Source: Pseudomonadales bacterium
GTDB taxonomy: Bacteria; Pseudomonadota; Gammaproteobacteria; Pseudomonadales; Porticoccaceae
Length of the DNA: 64,000 nucleotides
Assembly (NCBI GenBank): GCA_024234435.1
Contig: JACKOF010000001.1
Coordinates: 1,612,001 to 1,676,000 of the forward strand
Reading direction: 5' to 3'
Of the stretch, positions 35,791-44,761 are shown one piece after another. Below the pieces are notes generated by a model. It had not been told where the DNA came from. It worked only from the letters and a program-made list of their open reading frames with translations, and did no database searches. Positions within the stretch are counted from its first letter, which is position 1. Each line of letters starts with the position of its first letter. The translations under genes were made by a program, and so were the position numbers.

Positions 35791-37017
35791 ATGTATCAGT
35801 TCAGCGAAAAATCGAAGCAACTGCAAAGCCGTCTTCAAGCATTTATGGATGAGAATATTTACCCCAACGAAAAGGCCTATGCAGAACAATTGCACAATGC
35901 CGAAAATCGTTTCGCACCGCTGCCCCTTATGGATGAGTTAAAGAATAAAGCCAAGGCGGCTGGCCTGTGGAACCTGTTTGTACCGGAAGACCATGCAGAA
36001 TACTGCGATCACGGCGGTCTGTCTTTTTTTGACTACGCACCACTGGCAGAGATGATGGGGCGTGTCATCTGGTCACCAGAAGTGTTCAACTGCAACGCAC
36101 CCGATACCGGCAACATGGAAGTGTTCATGAACTATGCAACAAAAGAGCAACAGGACAAGTGGTTGAAACCACTACTGGCAGGTGAAATCCGCTCTTCCTA
36201 CGCCATGACCGAACCCCAGGTGGCATGTAGCGACGCCACCAATGTGCAGCTCGAAATTAAAAAAGAAGGTAACGAGTGGGTACTCAATGGCCGCAAGTGG
36301 TTTATTACCGGCGCCATGTACGAGCGCACAAAAATCTTTATTGTGATGGGCAAATCCGACCCGGAAAACCCCAGCCGCCATCTGCAACAAACCCAGGTTC
36401 TGGTACCGAAGGATACACCGGGAATTACGCTGGTACGCCCACTGACCACTCTGGGTTATGACGACGCGCCTATCGGCCACGCTGAAATTATTTTCAACAA
36501 TGTCCGCGTGCCGCTGGAAAACGTATTATTAGGTGAAGGACGCGGCTTTGAAATCGCCCAGGGTAGATTGGGGCCAGGCCGCATGCACCATTGCATGCGC
36601 CTTATCGGTACTGCTCAGAGGTCTCTGGAACTGGCCTGCCAGCGTGCCAGTTCCCGCACAACGTTCGGCAAGCTGTTAAGCAAGCACCAATCTGTTCGAG
36701 AGGAAATTTCCCGCTGTTTTTCAGAAATTGAAATGGCCCGTCTGCTGGTGCTGAAAACCAGCGCCAAAATTGATAGCGAAGGCGTGCCCGCTTCCGTGGA
36801 TATGATTGCAGCAACCAAAACCACTGTTCCGCTATTGGTACAAACCATCATAGACCGCTGCATGCAGATGCACGGCGCAGGGGGACTGACCGAGGACTAC
36901 ATGATGGCGGAAGGCTACAACTACGCACGTTGGTGCCGTCAGGCTGATGGCCCTGATCAGGTCCACCAAATGGCCCTGGGCAAACAAATTATCGACCGTT
37001 ATTCTGCCAATCAATAA
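35791..37017 (+). CDS. Acyl-CoA dehydrogenase, ACAD10/11-like
   Basis: 408 aa FAD enzyme. It has SYAMTEPQVACSDATNVQ (substrate/FAD loop), WVLNGRKWFITGA, GPGRMHHCMRLIGTAQRSLE, FGKLLSKHQSV and the C-terminal MQMHGAGGLTEDYMM. The sequence type is that of mammalian ACAD10/ACAD11, where it is fused to an APH-like kinase; here that kinase is the next gene, 13 bases downstream. ACAD10/11-type systems act on 4-hydroxyacyl-CoAs via a 4-phosphoacyl intermediate, so a similar task is plausible. A ribosome site AAGGAGA precedes the ATG. Confidence 0.9.
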   Translation: MYQFSEKSKQLQSRLQAFMDENIYPNEKAYAEQLHNAENRFAPLPLMDELKNKAKAAGLWNLFVPEDHAEYCDHGGLSFFDYAPLAEMMGRVIWSPEVFNCNAPDTGNMEVFMNYATKEQQDKWLKPLLAGEIRSSYAMTEPQVACSDATNVQLEIKKEGNEWVLNGRKWFITGAMYERTKIFIVMGKSDPENPSRHLQQTQVLVPKDTPGITLVRPLTTLGYDDAPIGHAEIIFNNVRVPLENVLLGEGRGFEIAQGRLGPGRMHHCMRLIGTAQRSLELACQRASSRTTFGKLLSKHQSVREEISRCFSEIEMARLLVLKTSAKIDSEGVPASVDMIAATKTTVPLLVQTIIDRCMQMHGAGGLTEDYMMAEGYNYARWCRQADGPDQVHQMALGKQIIDRYSANQ

Positions 37018-37030
37018 TCCGGAAACAGCC

Positions 37031-38047
37031 ATGACATTATCCGCCAGCTTTGACGAACACAGACTCGCCGAATACCTGTCAGAAAACCTGTCAGGATTTG
37101 CAGGCCCGCTGACTGCCACCAAGTTCTCTGGAGGGCAGTCTAATCCAACCTTCCTGATCGAAGCCGCCAGCGGCCGATACGTACTCAGGCGAAAGCCGCC
37201 CGGTGAGCTGCTGAAATCTGCCCATGCGGTGGATCGCGAGTTTAAAGTGATGAGCGCACTTCAGGCTACCGATGTGCCCGTTGCCAAAACCTACCTGCTA
37301 TGCGATGACGACACCATTATCGGCAGCATGTTTTATGTGATGGAATACATCGATGGCCGTGTTTTATGGGACCCGGCGCTTCCGGGTTTGAATAACACAG
37401 ACCGAACCGAAATATACAACGAAATGAATCGGGTTTTAGCCGCCCTGCATAGTGTTGATATCAATTCTGCGGGGCTGAGTGACTACGGCAGGCCCGGCAA
37501 CTATTACGAGCGTCAGATCAGCCGCTGGATCAAACAATATCAAGCCAGTGAAACCCATAAAATTGATGATATGAACCGCCTGATAGACTGGCTGCCCGCG
37601 AATACCCCGGCAGATGATGGCCGTGTCAGCCTGGTTCACGGCGACTTCCGTCTCGACAATATGATGTTCTCAAAAACCGAAAATCGGGTACTAGCGCTTG
37701 TAGACTGGGAGTTATCAACACTTGGCCACCCCTTTGCTGACCTCGCTTATCAGTGCATGCAGTGGCGCATGAATAACGATGCAGAAATTCAGGGGCTGGG
37801 GGGAATAGATCGCAGCGCTACCGGTATTCCTTCTGAAGAGGAGTACGTGGCAGGTTATTGTCAGCGAATGGGGCTGGACAATATCCCACACTGGAACTTC
37901 TACGTTGCTTTCAGCGCCTTCCGTTTTGCCGCTATTTTACAAGGCGTGAAAAAACGAGCTATTGATGGCAACGCTTCGAGTGACAAAGCCCATAAAATGG
38001 GAGAACTGGTAGCGCCGCTGGCGCGTATCGGCGTTGGATTAATTTAA
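37031..38047 (+). CDS. APH-like phosphotransferase, ACAD10/11 kinase type
   Basis: 338 aa kinase-fold protein. Motifs: LSGGQSNPTFLIEA-like glycine region (FSGGQSNPTFLIEAASGRYV), catalytic VSLVHGDFRLDNMMF (HGDxxxxN) and the Mg-binding VLALVDWELSTLGHPFADLAYQ. It resembles the kinase half of ACAD10/11, which phosphorylates a 4-hydroxyacyl-CoA before elimination. The start at 37031 is chosen because the frame upstream lies inside the acyl-CoA dehydrogenase gene. It ends the LysR-linked operon and converges with the SDR gene at 38069. Confidence 0.9.
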   Translation: MTLSASFDEHRLAEYLSENLSGFAGPLTATKFSGGQSNPTFLIEAASGRYVLRRKPPGELLKSAHAVDREFKVMSALQATDVPVAKTYLLCDDDTIIGSMFYVMEYIDGRVLWDPALPGLNNTDRTEIYNEMNRVLAALHSVDINSAGLSDYGRPGNYYERQISRWIKQYQASETHKIDDMNRLIDWLPANTPADDGRVSLVHGDFRLDNMMFSKTENRVLALVDWELSTLGHPFADLAYQCMQWRMNNDAEIQGLGGIDRSATGIPSEEEYVAGYCQRMGLDNIPHWNFYVAFSAFRFAAILQGVKKRAIDGNASSDKAHKMGELVAPLARIGVGLI

Positions 38048-38068
38048 CCGCAAAACAGTTTTCAACGC

Positions 38069-38860
38069 CTAGATTGGTGACTCGGCAATACCTCCATCAA
38101 CCGTAATACAGCTGCCCGTCACATAGGCCGCAGCCGAGTCGCTTGCCAACATCAGTAGCGGCACCGTGAGATCATCCAACTCGCCCAGCCGCCTTGCGGG
38201 AATGCCCTGAACATAGCGTTTGCCATTTTCAGTTTCAAAATATTCATTATTCATGTCGGTTTTAAACCAACCCGGACACAGTGCGTTAACCCGTATTTTC
38301 TTTCTGCATAACTCCACGGCCATCGATTTGGTCAGTTGCACCACTCCGGCCTTGGATACGTTGTAAGCCACTTTTAAGGCGCCGGTTTTCAAACCATAAA
38401 TAGAGCCAATATTCACAATTGCACCTTCCCTACCCGCCGCAATCATATTTTCAGCAGCCGCCTTGGCCACACGCCAGGCACCGTCAAGGTTGGTATCCAT
38501 AACCCACTTCCAATCTTCCTCATCGGTATCAAGGAACTTCTTTGGTTCGCTGGCAACACCTGCGTTATTGATCAGAATATCGATAGCCCCGAATTCATGG
38601 CTAATCCATTCAAATGCCGAGCGCACGGAATCCGGTTTTGCAACATCCATCTCAACAGAACAGGCTTTACCGCCCCCACTTTTAATCGAAGATACCTCCT
38701 CGGCCAGCTTTTCTGCTCGACGGGCGGCAAGAATAACGGTAGCGCCCTCAGCCGCAAGCACATTGGCAAAGTGAACACCCAAACCACTGGAGGCACCGGT
38801 TATCAGCGCAACTTTACCTTCAAGGTTAAAATAATTCCGGGGCACGACTTTCTCCTTCAA
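38069..38860 (-). CDS. SDR oxidoreductase
   Basis: 263 aa classical short-chain dehydrogenase. Cofactor loop ALITGASSGLGVHFA, NNAG at residues ~95 (ILINNAGVASE) and catalytic YNVSKAG with Tyr and Lys. The C-terminal GSCITVDGGIAESPI is typical of 3-hydroxyacyl or alcohol dehydrogenases. It lies 96 bases after the SMP-30-like gene on the same strand, and a copy of the CAACA-N4-TGTTG site is in that gap, so it may have its own promoter. The substrate is unknown. Confidence 0.88.
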   Translation of the reverse strand: MKEKVVPRNYFNLEGKVALITGASSGLGVHFANVLAAEGATVILAARRAEKLAEEVSSIKSGGGKACSVEMDVAKPDSVRSAFEWISHEFGAIDILINNAGVASEPKKFLDTDEEDWKWVMDTNLDGAWRVAKAAAENMIAAGREGAIVNIGSIYGLKTGALKVAYNVSKAGVVQLTKSMAVELCRKKIRVNALCPGWFKTDMNNEYFETENGKRYVQGIPARRLGELDDLTVPLLMLASDSAAAYVTGSCITVDGGIAESPI

Positions 38861-38885
38861 TGATCATTAACGGCATGAAGGTATT

Positions 38886-38925
38886 TTAATCGTATTTGCT
38901 CCAAATTGTGACAACAAACGTGTTG
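38886..38925 (-). promoter_or_regulatory. CAACA-N4-TGTTG operator before SDR gene (site 6) with weak promoter
   Basis: CAACAAACGTGTTG at 38912-38925, 52 bases before the SDR ATG. On the minus strand a TTGTCA box (38909-38914) overlaps it; the -10 (GATTAA, 17-base spacer) is poor. Confidence 0.55.
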
Positions 38926-38956
38926 AAAGTAGAATGTATTTACAGGAGAACAACAC

Positions 38957-40561
38957 CTAAAGGGAATGCTGGATCATCAGAATACTGCCATCTTCATCTC
39001 CGCCGAGGCAAATAGCGCCATTGTCCATCGCAACCAAATCAGAGAACGGCAATAGAGGTCCAGGCATCAGGTCTTTAATACCCGGCAAGGTATTCACCCT
39101 CATCTCACCACTAATACCAACCGGCAGTTGATGGGCAACAATCTCTATGTCACCCCCGTGGGAGTCAAACCTGATAAGGCGATGACTGCCACGATCTACG
39201 ACGAAGATATTACCCTTGATCTCCGTAATGCCATGCGGCTCACTAAGCCCCTCCAGCAATACGTCTGTCACACCATCCTTGAGCCTGATAACCCTACCAT
39301 CGGCGGCATCAGTGATAAGGATTGAGCCATCGTCACAAGCATGCACTCCTGTTGGCCTCTGAAGGCTTTGCACCAGATGACTGATGGTATTATCTCCGTC
39401 AATTTCCAACACGGAGCCCGCTCCGGCTTCGGCCACCACAATATTACCGTTAGGTAAAATACTGACGCCCATAAGCTCATCTAGTTCAGAGGCAATAATT
39501 TCAGCTTCAGCTCCCGGCTGGTAACGAGCAATCACACCCGCGCTATTACTACAAATATAGGAGCCACTACCCTCGACTGCGATACCACGAACATAACCGG
39601 GAAATCCATGCTCGAGTAACATTGCAGGCCGCCTCACCAGGCCCGCGGATGACACAGTGGCAATACTCATACCATCCGCGATTACCAGTTTTCCATCCGC
39701 ATTCATGCCAAGACCAAAAGGCCCAAGCATACCGCCGGGAATTAACTGCTTCTCGCTACCTTCGGTGGTGATCTCAACCACCCCACCATCGGTAAAGTGA
39801 GAAACAAATAGCCGGCCATCCGCCGAGAAAACAAGATTATCAATACCAAAAGCGGTGCGGCCCAATCGCGAGCGCCCACCGCCAAAAACATCCAGAGACG
39901 TAACATCACCAGTACCCGATTCAACAATAACCAGATTGCCATCGGGCGAGAACTTAACGGCAGTGGGAATATTAAATTCACCGGCAACCCGTTCCGGCTG
40001 CCCCCCATCAACATGCACTCGCCACACTTCTCCCAAAGGCACCAGAGGAAAATAAAGGTGGTTGTCTGGTCCCATAGAAAGCGCATTCGGCATCATTAGA
40101 TTGTTGGCAATAATCCGTGGTGCAGAGCCATCGGCAAACAGCTCGAGAATCCGCCCTTCCGGATTAAACTCACTCATAAAAATACGATCATTGTGTACCA
40201 CGATACCGTTAGCTACCGGTACATTGTCGGCAATGACCTGAACATCGCCGTTAGCTCGCCTCGCGCTTACCCGCGCACTCATCACTTCTGTAGCAAACAG
40301 GTTACCCTTGGAGTCGAAAGCTAAATCATCCGGCGCAATAATCTGGCCATCTGCACCCGATACAATTTGAGTCTCGCTCGTGTCCAGGTTGTACGCAGAA
40401 ATCTGGCCACCAAATGCCTGGGCCACATACAGCCGTCCATCAGGGCCGAAACGCATACCGTTAGCGCCCACCAGTCGTGACGGCTGCACCAGTGTTTTTA
40501 ACTGCCACCCTTCTGCTATATGAGGGCCATTGAGTAACTCGCCGAATCTGCCTAATGACAC
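38957..40561 (-). CDS. SMP-30/NHL-type beta-propeller protein
   Basis: 534 aa, twice the size of a usual SMP-30/gluconolactonase (~300 aa). It is built from many blades of the form (NGMRFGPDGRLYVAQ; PDDLAFDSKGNLFATE; PNALSMGPDNHLYFP; PTGVHACDDGSILITD; PHGITEIKGNIFVVD), so it likely holds two propellers. There is no signal peptide, so it is cytoplasmic. Members hydrolyse lactones with a divalent metal. A lactonase would fit here, as the Baeyer-Villiger monooxygenase of the same operon makes lactones or esters. It sits 18 bases after the reductase gene. Confidence 0.75.
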   Translation of the reverse strand: MSLGRFGELLNGPHIAEGWQLKTLVQPSRLVGANGMRFGPDGRLYVAQAFGGQISAYNLDTSETQIVSGADGQIIAPDDLAFDSKGNLFATEVMSARVSARRANGDVQVIADNVPVANGIVVHNDRIFMSEFNPEGRILELFADGSAPRIIANNLMMPNALSMGPDNHLYFPLVPLGEVWRVHVDGGQPERVAGEFNIPTAVKFSPDGNLVIVESGTGDVTSLDVFGGGRSRLGRTAFGIDNLVFSADGRLFVSHFTDGGVVEITTEGSEKQLIPGGMLGPFGLGMNADGKLVIADGMSIATVSSAGLVRRPAMLLEHGFPGYVRGIAVEGSGSYICSNSAGVIARYQPGAEAEIIASELDELMGVSILPNGNIVVAEAGAGSVLEIDGDNTISHLVQSLQRPTGVHACDDGSILITDAADGRVIRLKDGVTDVLLEGLSEPHGITEIKGNIFVVDRGSHRLIRFDSHGGDIEIVAHQLPVGISGEMRVNTLPGIKDLMPGPLLPFSDLVAMDNGAICLGGDEDGSILMIQHSL

Positions 40562-40579
40562 TGCGTCATCCTCTTATTC

Positions 40580-41584
40580 TTATGCATCCAACACTAGTTT
40601 TGGGGAGCTGGCACGAGAACAACAAACCATGATGTATTTGTTCTCTTCCCGCATTTTGCCTCTTAAAAAAGAGTCCCTGTGTTCTGGCACTCCCTCAATA
40701 ATTCTGGTCATGCAGGTGCCACAAGTACCCTCATCACAAGACCTGGGAATATAAAATCCTGCTCTCTCTACCGCGTCAGCAATAGATTCATCTTTTTCTA
40801 CCTGAATACTGACACCCGATTGCTGAAGAACCACCTCAAAAGCGACATCGCCACCCACAGGGGCAATTTCAACCGGTTTAAAACGCTCAAGATTCAGCGC
40901 CCCTTCCGGCCAATCCTCACATTGCTTTTCCACTGCACTGATCAGCTTTTCAGGGCCGCAAACGTATACAACAGTGTCCTCTTTCGGAGAACCGATATAA
41001 TTATTCAAATCAAGCAAGCCAACTTCATCTTCCGGACAGACTTTTACCTTATCCCCGTACTGCGAGAGCTCGCTAAGGAATGCCATTGAAGACCGGGTAC
41101 GACCACCGTACATCATTGTCCAGTTCTTACCGGTTTTTTCTAATTCTCTCAGCATGGGCAACATTGGCGTAATACCTATGCCTCCGGCGATCATGAGATA
41201 ATTATCTGCGTCGTTAAGAGGGAAATGATTGCGCGGCCCCTTAACTGTCAGTTTGTCACCGACATTAAGTTTGGTGTGCAATGCTTCGGAACCACCTCGA
41301 CTTTGAGGCTCCCTGAGCACAGCTATTTTTAGCGACTTTTTGTCTGCAGGGTTCCCACAAAGTGAATACTGTCTTACCAACTCCAACTGGTCGTCAATAA
41401 CCAAATCAATATGTGCACCTGCTTGCCACGATGGCAAGTCATTACCATCTTCGGAGCACATTGTGATTGAGATCACCCCCTCAGACTCTTCATTTATTTC
41501 GGCAACCCTCACAGGAATCCCGTAGATACGCCCTTGAGACAACTGCTGTTGTTCAACCGCTTTATCGGCTTGATTTAAGGTCAT
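40580..41584 (-). CDS. Ferredoxin/flavin reductase of Rieske-type oxygenase systems (VanB-like)
   Basis: 334 aa. An FMN/FAD domain (residues ~20-115, RQYSLCGNPAD) and an NAD domain (residues ~120-230, LMIAGGIGITPMLPMLREL) are followed by a C-terminal plant-type [2Fe-2S] ferredoxin (SCDEGTCGTCMTRIIEG plus a later Cys in MVCCSRASS). Such proteins pass electrons from NADH to an oxygenase or P450. No Rieske oxygenase is in this window. It lies in the BVMO operon, 19 bases after the DUF6285-like gene, so its partner is unclear; the P450 at 13.2 kb is a possible distant partner. Confidence 0.88.
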   Translation of the reverse strand: MTLNQADKAVEQQQLSQGRIYGIPVRVAEINEESEGVISITMCSEDGNDLPSWQAGAHIDLVIDDQLELVRQYSLCGNPADKKSLKIAVLREPQSRGGSEALHTKLNVGDKLTVKGPRNHFPLNDADNYLMIAGGIGITPMLPMLRELEKTGKNWTMMYGGRTRSSMAFLSELSQYGDKVKVCPEDEVGLLDLNNYIGSPKEDTVVYVCGPEKLISAVEKQCEDWPEGALNLERFKPVEIAPVGGDVAFEVVLQQSGVSIQVEKDESIADAVERAGFYIPRSCDEGTCGTCMTRIIEGVPEHRDSFLRGKMREENKYIMVCCSRASSPKLVLDA

Positions 41585-41603
41585 GGCAATACTCCGAACG
41601 TCT

Positions 41604-42116
41604 TTAATCTTTCTCAGTAATCAGCGGTTTATCACCGACATAGATAGCATCCCGCGCAACCATCCGGCGATATAGCTCATTCAGAGATCGCTCACAGGCG
41701 TTTTTTAATTTTTTGTCTGATTCAAACTTGTCCAGCTCCCCTTGAACCTCTTCAAGAAGATTTTGCAAAGCAAAATTTCTCTGTGCAGCAAGATTAAGTA
41801 CAGGGTCATTAATACCTTTAACAACTTTGTTCACCTCAGGTATGGCTTTCAGCTGCTGTAATAAATCGTCAAAGCTTGTCTTATCCGTTGAGGCAACCAG
41901 CTTCTCCAACACATCAATCAATGTTTTTTCCAGATCAGTGTTATCTTGCTGAACATGCTGAGGAAACAGATCCCAGCTTCTTTCAAGCCTTTCAAGTAAA
42001 TGCAGCGAGGCTTTCAGCTGCCGAAAAGCGGCCCCTTTCTCAAGCGCTGGTAAAACTTCGCTCTTCAAGCTCGAACGAAGGCTTTTTATTAATAGTCCTG
42101 GGTTAGGTAACAGCAT
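41604..42116 (-). CDS. DUF6285-like protein paired with APH-like kinase
   Basis: 170 aa, soluble and helical, with LIKSLRSSLKSEVLPALEKG near the start and KNACERSLNELYRRM near the end. Small proteins with this layout (DUF6285) are regularly encoded directly after APH-like phosphotransferases of the ACAD10/11 class, as here. The start MLLPNPGLL (42116) is preferred over a longer frame that would overlap the kinase gene more; it overlaps the kinase by 14 bases. The family assignment is from memory of the pattern and is moderately sure; no function is established. Confidence 0.6.
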   Translation of the reverse strand: MLLPNPGLLIKSLRSSLKSEVLPALEKGAAFRQLKASLHLLERLERSWDLFPQHVQQDNTDLEKTLIDVLEKLVASTDKTSFDDLLQQLKAIPEVNKVVKGINDPVLNLAAQRNFALQNLLEEVQGELDKFESDKKLKNACERSLNELYRRMVARDAIYVGDKPLITEKD

Positions 42117-43122
42117 GATTTGCCGCCTTGCTAAAACAGTCAATAAACTCAAAACAGAGTTCAAGACATTGAGGAACTTTTGCCGCACGATCGGCATGAC
42201 GCATATTGGACGACTTCCCCTGTGCTACAGAGTTGGACGCCGTCAATGAGATAACAGCAAATTTAATTTCACTGAAAATTCGATAAAAAATGACGTTTTT
42301 CTGCCCGGGGTCAAATCCGTGTCGAGCGCTGTAAATACTGAGAAAGTCTCCCAATAACAGGAACCGGGAAGGGCTCCATAACTCCCTGTATATCCAGGCG
42401 ATATCTTCTGCCGGATCACCAATGTGCGCCATTTCCCAATCGAGAATAGCGGTAATTTGGTCTCCTTGATAAAGAAAGTTTCCAGGCCTCAGGTCTCCAT
42501 GTACCAGGCTCAACCGGGCAGGTTCCGGCAGGTTTCCCTTTAACCATGAAAAAAGAAAAACGATGGCCGGGTGAGGCTCCTGGCGGTTTTCCCTGAACGT
42601 GTTTTCCCACTGCAAGATCTGCCCTAAAACACTATTCTCTTCTGCGACCAAACCTGCCGATCGCCAATCAAAATTATGCAGGTCTGCTGTTTTTTCTGCC
42701 AGTTGAGTTGTTAACGCCTGAGACGAGCCATCTATATCCCTTAAAAACTTGACCGCATCGGCTTCCCCTTCTGCCCGCTCCATGACAATTGCAGGTGCTC
42801 CATTGATAAAACCATCTGCGTCCAATGCGATGGCGCCGGGCGTACTTATCCCCCGCCCGGTCAACGCTTGCAAAACAGAAAACTCAGCACAGGTATCAGA
42901 ATCTACATGCCGACCCGGAACCTGACTCAATAAAATACAGGGTATTTGCGTAAGCTGGCCACCATGCTCAAAGGCAATATCCAACGACCAAGCCAGACGC
43001 GAATTGCCACCAAAGGCGCGCTGCAAATTCGTTACCACCAGATTTTCATACGCCGGATTAGCAGCCTTGATAACCAGTTCAACTCGGTTTACAAATTCCG
43101 GCTCAATTGCTTTCATATCCAC
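42103..43122 (-). CDS. APH-like phosphotransferase (second copy)
   Basis: 339 aa kinase-fold protein. Motifs: RAFGGNSRLAWSLDIAF (glycine loop region), catalytic LSLVHGDLRPGNFLYQG (HGDLxPxN) and ITAILDWEMAHIGDPAEDIAW (Mg-binding). It is of the same class as the protein at 37031 but clearly divergent. It starts at the base after the SDR gene stop and is followed by the DUF6285-like gene. A role as an acyl-CoA-linked hydroxyl kinase is inferred from ACAD10/11; no ACAD is in this operon. Confidence 0.87.
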   Translation of the reverse strand: MDMKAIEPEFVNRVELVIKAANPAYENLVVTNLQRAFGGNSRLAWSLDIAFEHGGQLTQIPCILLSQVPGRHVDSDTCAEFSVLQALTGRGISTPGAIALDADGFINGAPAIVMERAEGEADAVKFLRDIDGSSQALTTQLAEKTADLHNFDWRSAGLVAEENSVLGQILQWENTFRENRQEPHPAIVFLFSWLKGNLPEPARLSLVHGDLRPGNFLYQGDQITAILDWEMAHIGDPAEDIAWIYRELWSPSRFLLLGDFLSIYSARHGFDPGQKNVIFYRIFSEIKFAVISLTASNSVAQGKSSNMRHADRAAKVPQCLELCFEFIDCFSKAANHAVT

Positions 43123-43890
43123 TTATCTAAACCCGGCAGAAACCCGCAGTACCTCGCCGGAAATAGCATCCGATTGAGGCTCCAGAAAAAAAGCAAACCC
43201 CTCGGCTAAATCCTGTTTTGTCGCGAGATGCCCTAGAGCTGTGATCGCAATATGTCGATCTTCAAAGCCCTGACCGAAGGTTTCTTTCACTTTGTCGCTC
43301 TTGACCAACCCGGGAGCAATACAGTTGACACGAATACCCTTCGGGCCCAGTAACAAGCTCAACGTTTGAGTCAATGCAACAACAGCGGCCTTGGCCGGGT
43401 TATAAGCCAGATCACCCAACTCATGATGATTGGCAAACGCGGCCATTGACGCGGTATTAACTATTTTTCCGTAGCCTTGCTTCTCAAAATAAGGCTCCGC
43501 ATGTTTGGACATCAGTAAAGCGGTATCAACATTCAAAGCGAATGTCTGATGGAAATAATCCAGGTCGGCGGCGGACAGAGGAATATCCATTGAAGCACCG
43601 TGAATATTGACCATTCCACCGGCAATATTAGCAATTCCATGAAGATCACCAAAAGTATCCAGGGCCATTTCAACAACCCCCTTGGCTGCCGCTTCGCCGG
43701 TAATATCAGCACGTATTATGGCCAGATTGCCAGGAAGCTCTCTGGTTCGATCAACTAAATTATCGAGGCGGCGCTGGCTAATATCGGTTCCCAGCACATT
43801 GGCGCCGGTTTTTAATAACCTTTCGGCAGTAGCTCCACCGATACCACCAGCAGCGCCGGTTACAATGTAAGTTCTTTTATTGCTTGTCAT
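43123..43890 (-). CDS. SDR oxidoreductase
   Basis: 255 aa short-chain dehydrogenase with YIVTGAAGGIGGATAERL (cofactor loop), ANIAGGMVNIHG (NAG region) and the catalytic YNPAKAAVVALTQ. The start at 43890 (MTSNKRTYIVTG) places the cofactor loop at the normal distance from the N-terminus; a TTG at 43908 is possible. It ends next to the phosphotransferase start. It probably oxidises an alcohol or reduces a ketone in the BVMO pathway; the step is unknown. Confidence 0.87.
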   Translation of the reverse strand: MTSNKRTYIVTGAAGGIGGATAERLLKTGANVLGTDISQRRLDNLVDRTRELPGNLAIIRADITGEAAAKGVVEMALDTFGDLHGIANIAGGMVNIHGASMDIPLSAADLDYFHQTFALNVDTALLMSKHAEPYFEKQGYGKIVNTASMAAFANHHELGDLAYNPAKAAVVALTQTLSLLLGPKGIRVNCIAPGLVKSDKVKETFGQGFEDRHIAITALGHLATKQDLAEGFAFFLEPQSDAISGEVLRVSAGFR

Positions 43891-43951
43891 TTTTGATACT
43901 CGATTCAATTAAACATAAGACTTTTAGCTGACACAGCCTGAACCGGATGCT

Positions 43952-44761
43952 CTAAACATGAGACTCCGGATCAAAGTTTGATTTTCTTTTCTCTTTCAGA
44001 GCATCCAGCCCTTCTCTGGCTTCAGGGCCGGTAAAACCGAGAATGCCAAAAGCGAGGGAGGCCTCAAATGAGGGCCACGCCGAGCGAATCCAATTATTCA
44101 GTGCATGCTTTGTAAAACGAATGGCATCCGGAGCACCTTTTGACAGTCGCCCGGCAACCGATAATGCTTTTTCCATCACCTCTTCGGGTTCAACCGCCAT
44201 ACTGACCAAACCTATTCGCTCAGCCTCTTGACCGGTTAGCGGCTCGTTAAGCATCAAGTAATATTTCGACTTGGCCATACCCACCAGTAAAGGCCATATG
44301 GCGACAGCATGGTCGTCCGCTGCCACGCCTAACGAAGTATGCCCATCAACCAGTTTTGCGGTTTTACTGGCAATGGAAATATCTGCCAGTAATGCAACCG
44401 CCAGCCCACCGCCCGCCGCTGCGCCATTAATCGCAGAAACAACCGGCTTACCACAGCTCAACATGTTCTCGACCAGCTGTCGGCCATCCTTCCACATCTG
44501 CATACGGAATTGATGATCACTGATAATGCGATCAACCATGTCAAATTCACCACCGGCGGAGAAAGCTCTTCCCTCACCGGTAACAATAACGGCATTCACA
44601 TTGGGGTCAGCATCAATCAACCGCCAGATCCCACCGAGATCATGATGCAACTCATAATCCATTGAATTCATCGCTCCTCTGCTGATAGTAATTCGGAGCA
44701 CACGCTCAATCGGCCAGTCCAGTTTCAGGCTGGTGTAATCTGGATAAATCACGTCTGTCAT
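43952..44761 (-). CDS. Enoyl-CoA hydratase/isomerase family protein
   Basis: 269 aa crotonase-fold protein. GRAFSAGGEFDMVD (oxyanion hole), SAINGAAAGGGLAVALLADISIA and VDGHTSLGVAADDHAVAIWP are present; the last lacks the usual PE...LG, so it may be an isomerase, hydrolase or C-C bond enzyme rather than a plain hydratase. The start ATG shares one base with the stop codon of the BVMO gene, so they are coupled. Confidence 0.83.
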   Translation of the reverse strand: MTDVIYPDYTSLKLDWPIERVLRITISRGAMNSMDYELHHDLGGIWRLIDADPNVNAVIVTGEGRAFSAGGEFDMVDRIISDHQFRMQMWKDGRQLVENMLSCGKPVVSAINGAAAGGGLAVALLADISIASKTAKLVDGHTSLGVAADDHAVAIWPLLVGMAKSKYYLMLNEPLTGQEAERIGLVSMAVEPEEVMEKALSVAGRLSKGAPDAIRFTKHALNNWIRSAWPSFEASLAFGILGFTGPEAREGLDALKEKRKSNFDPESHV

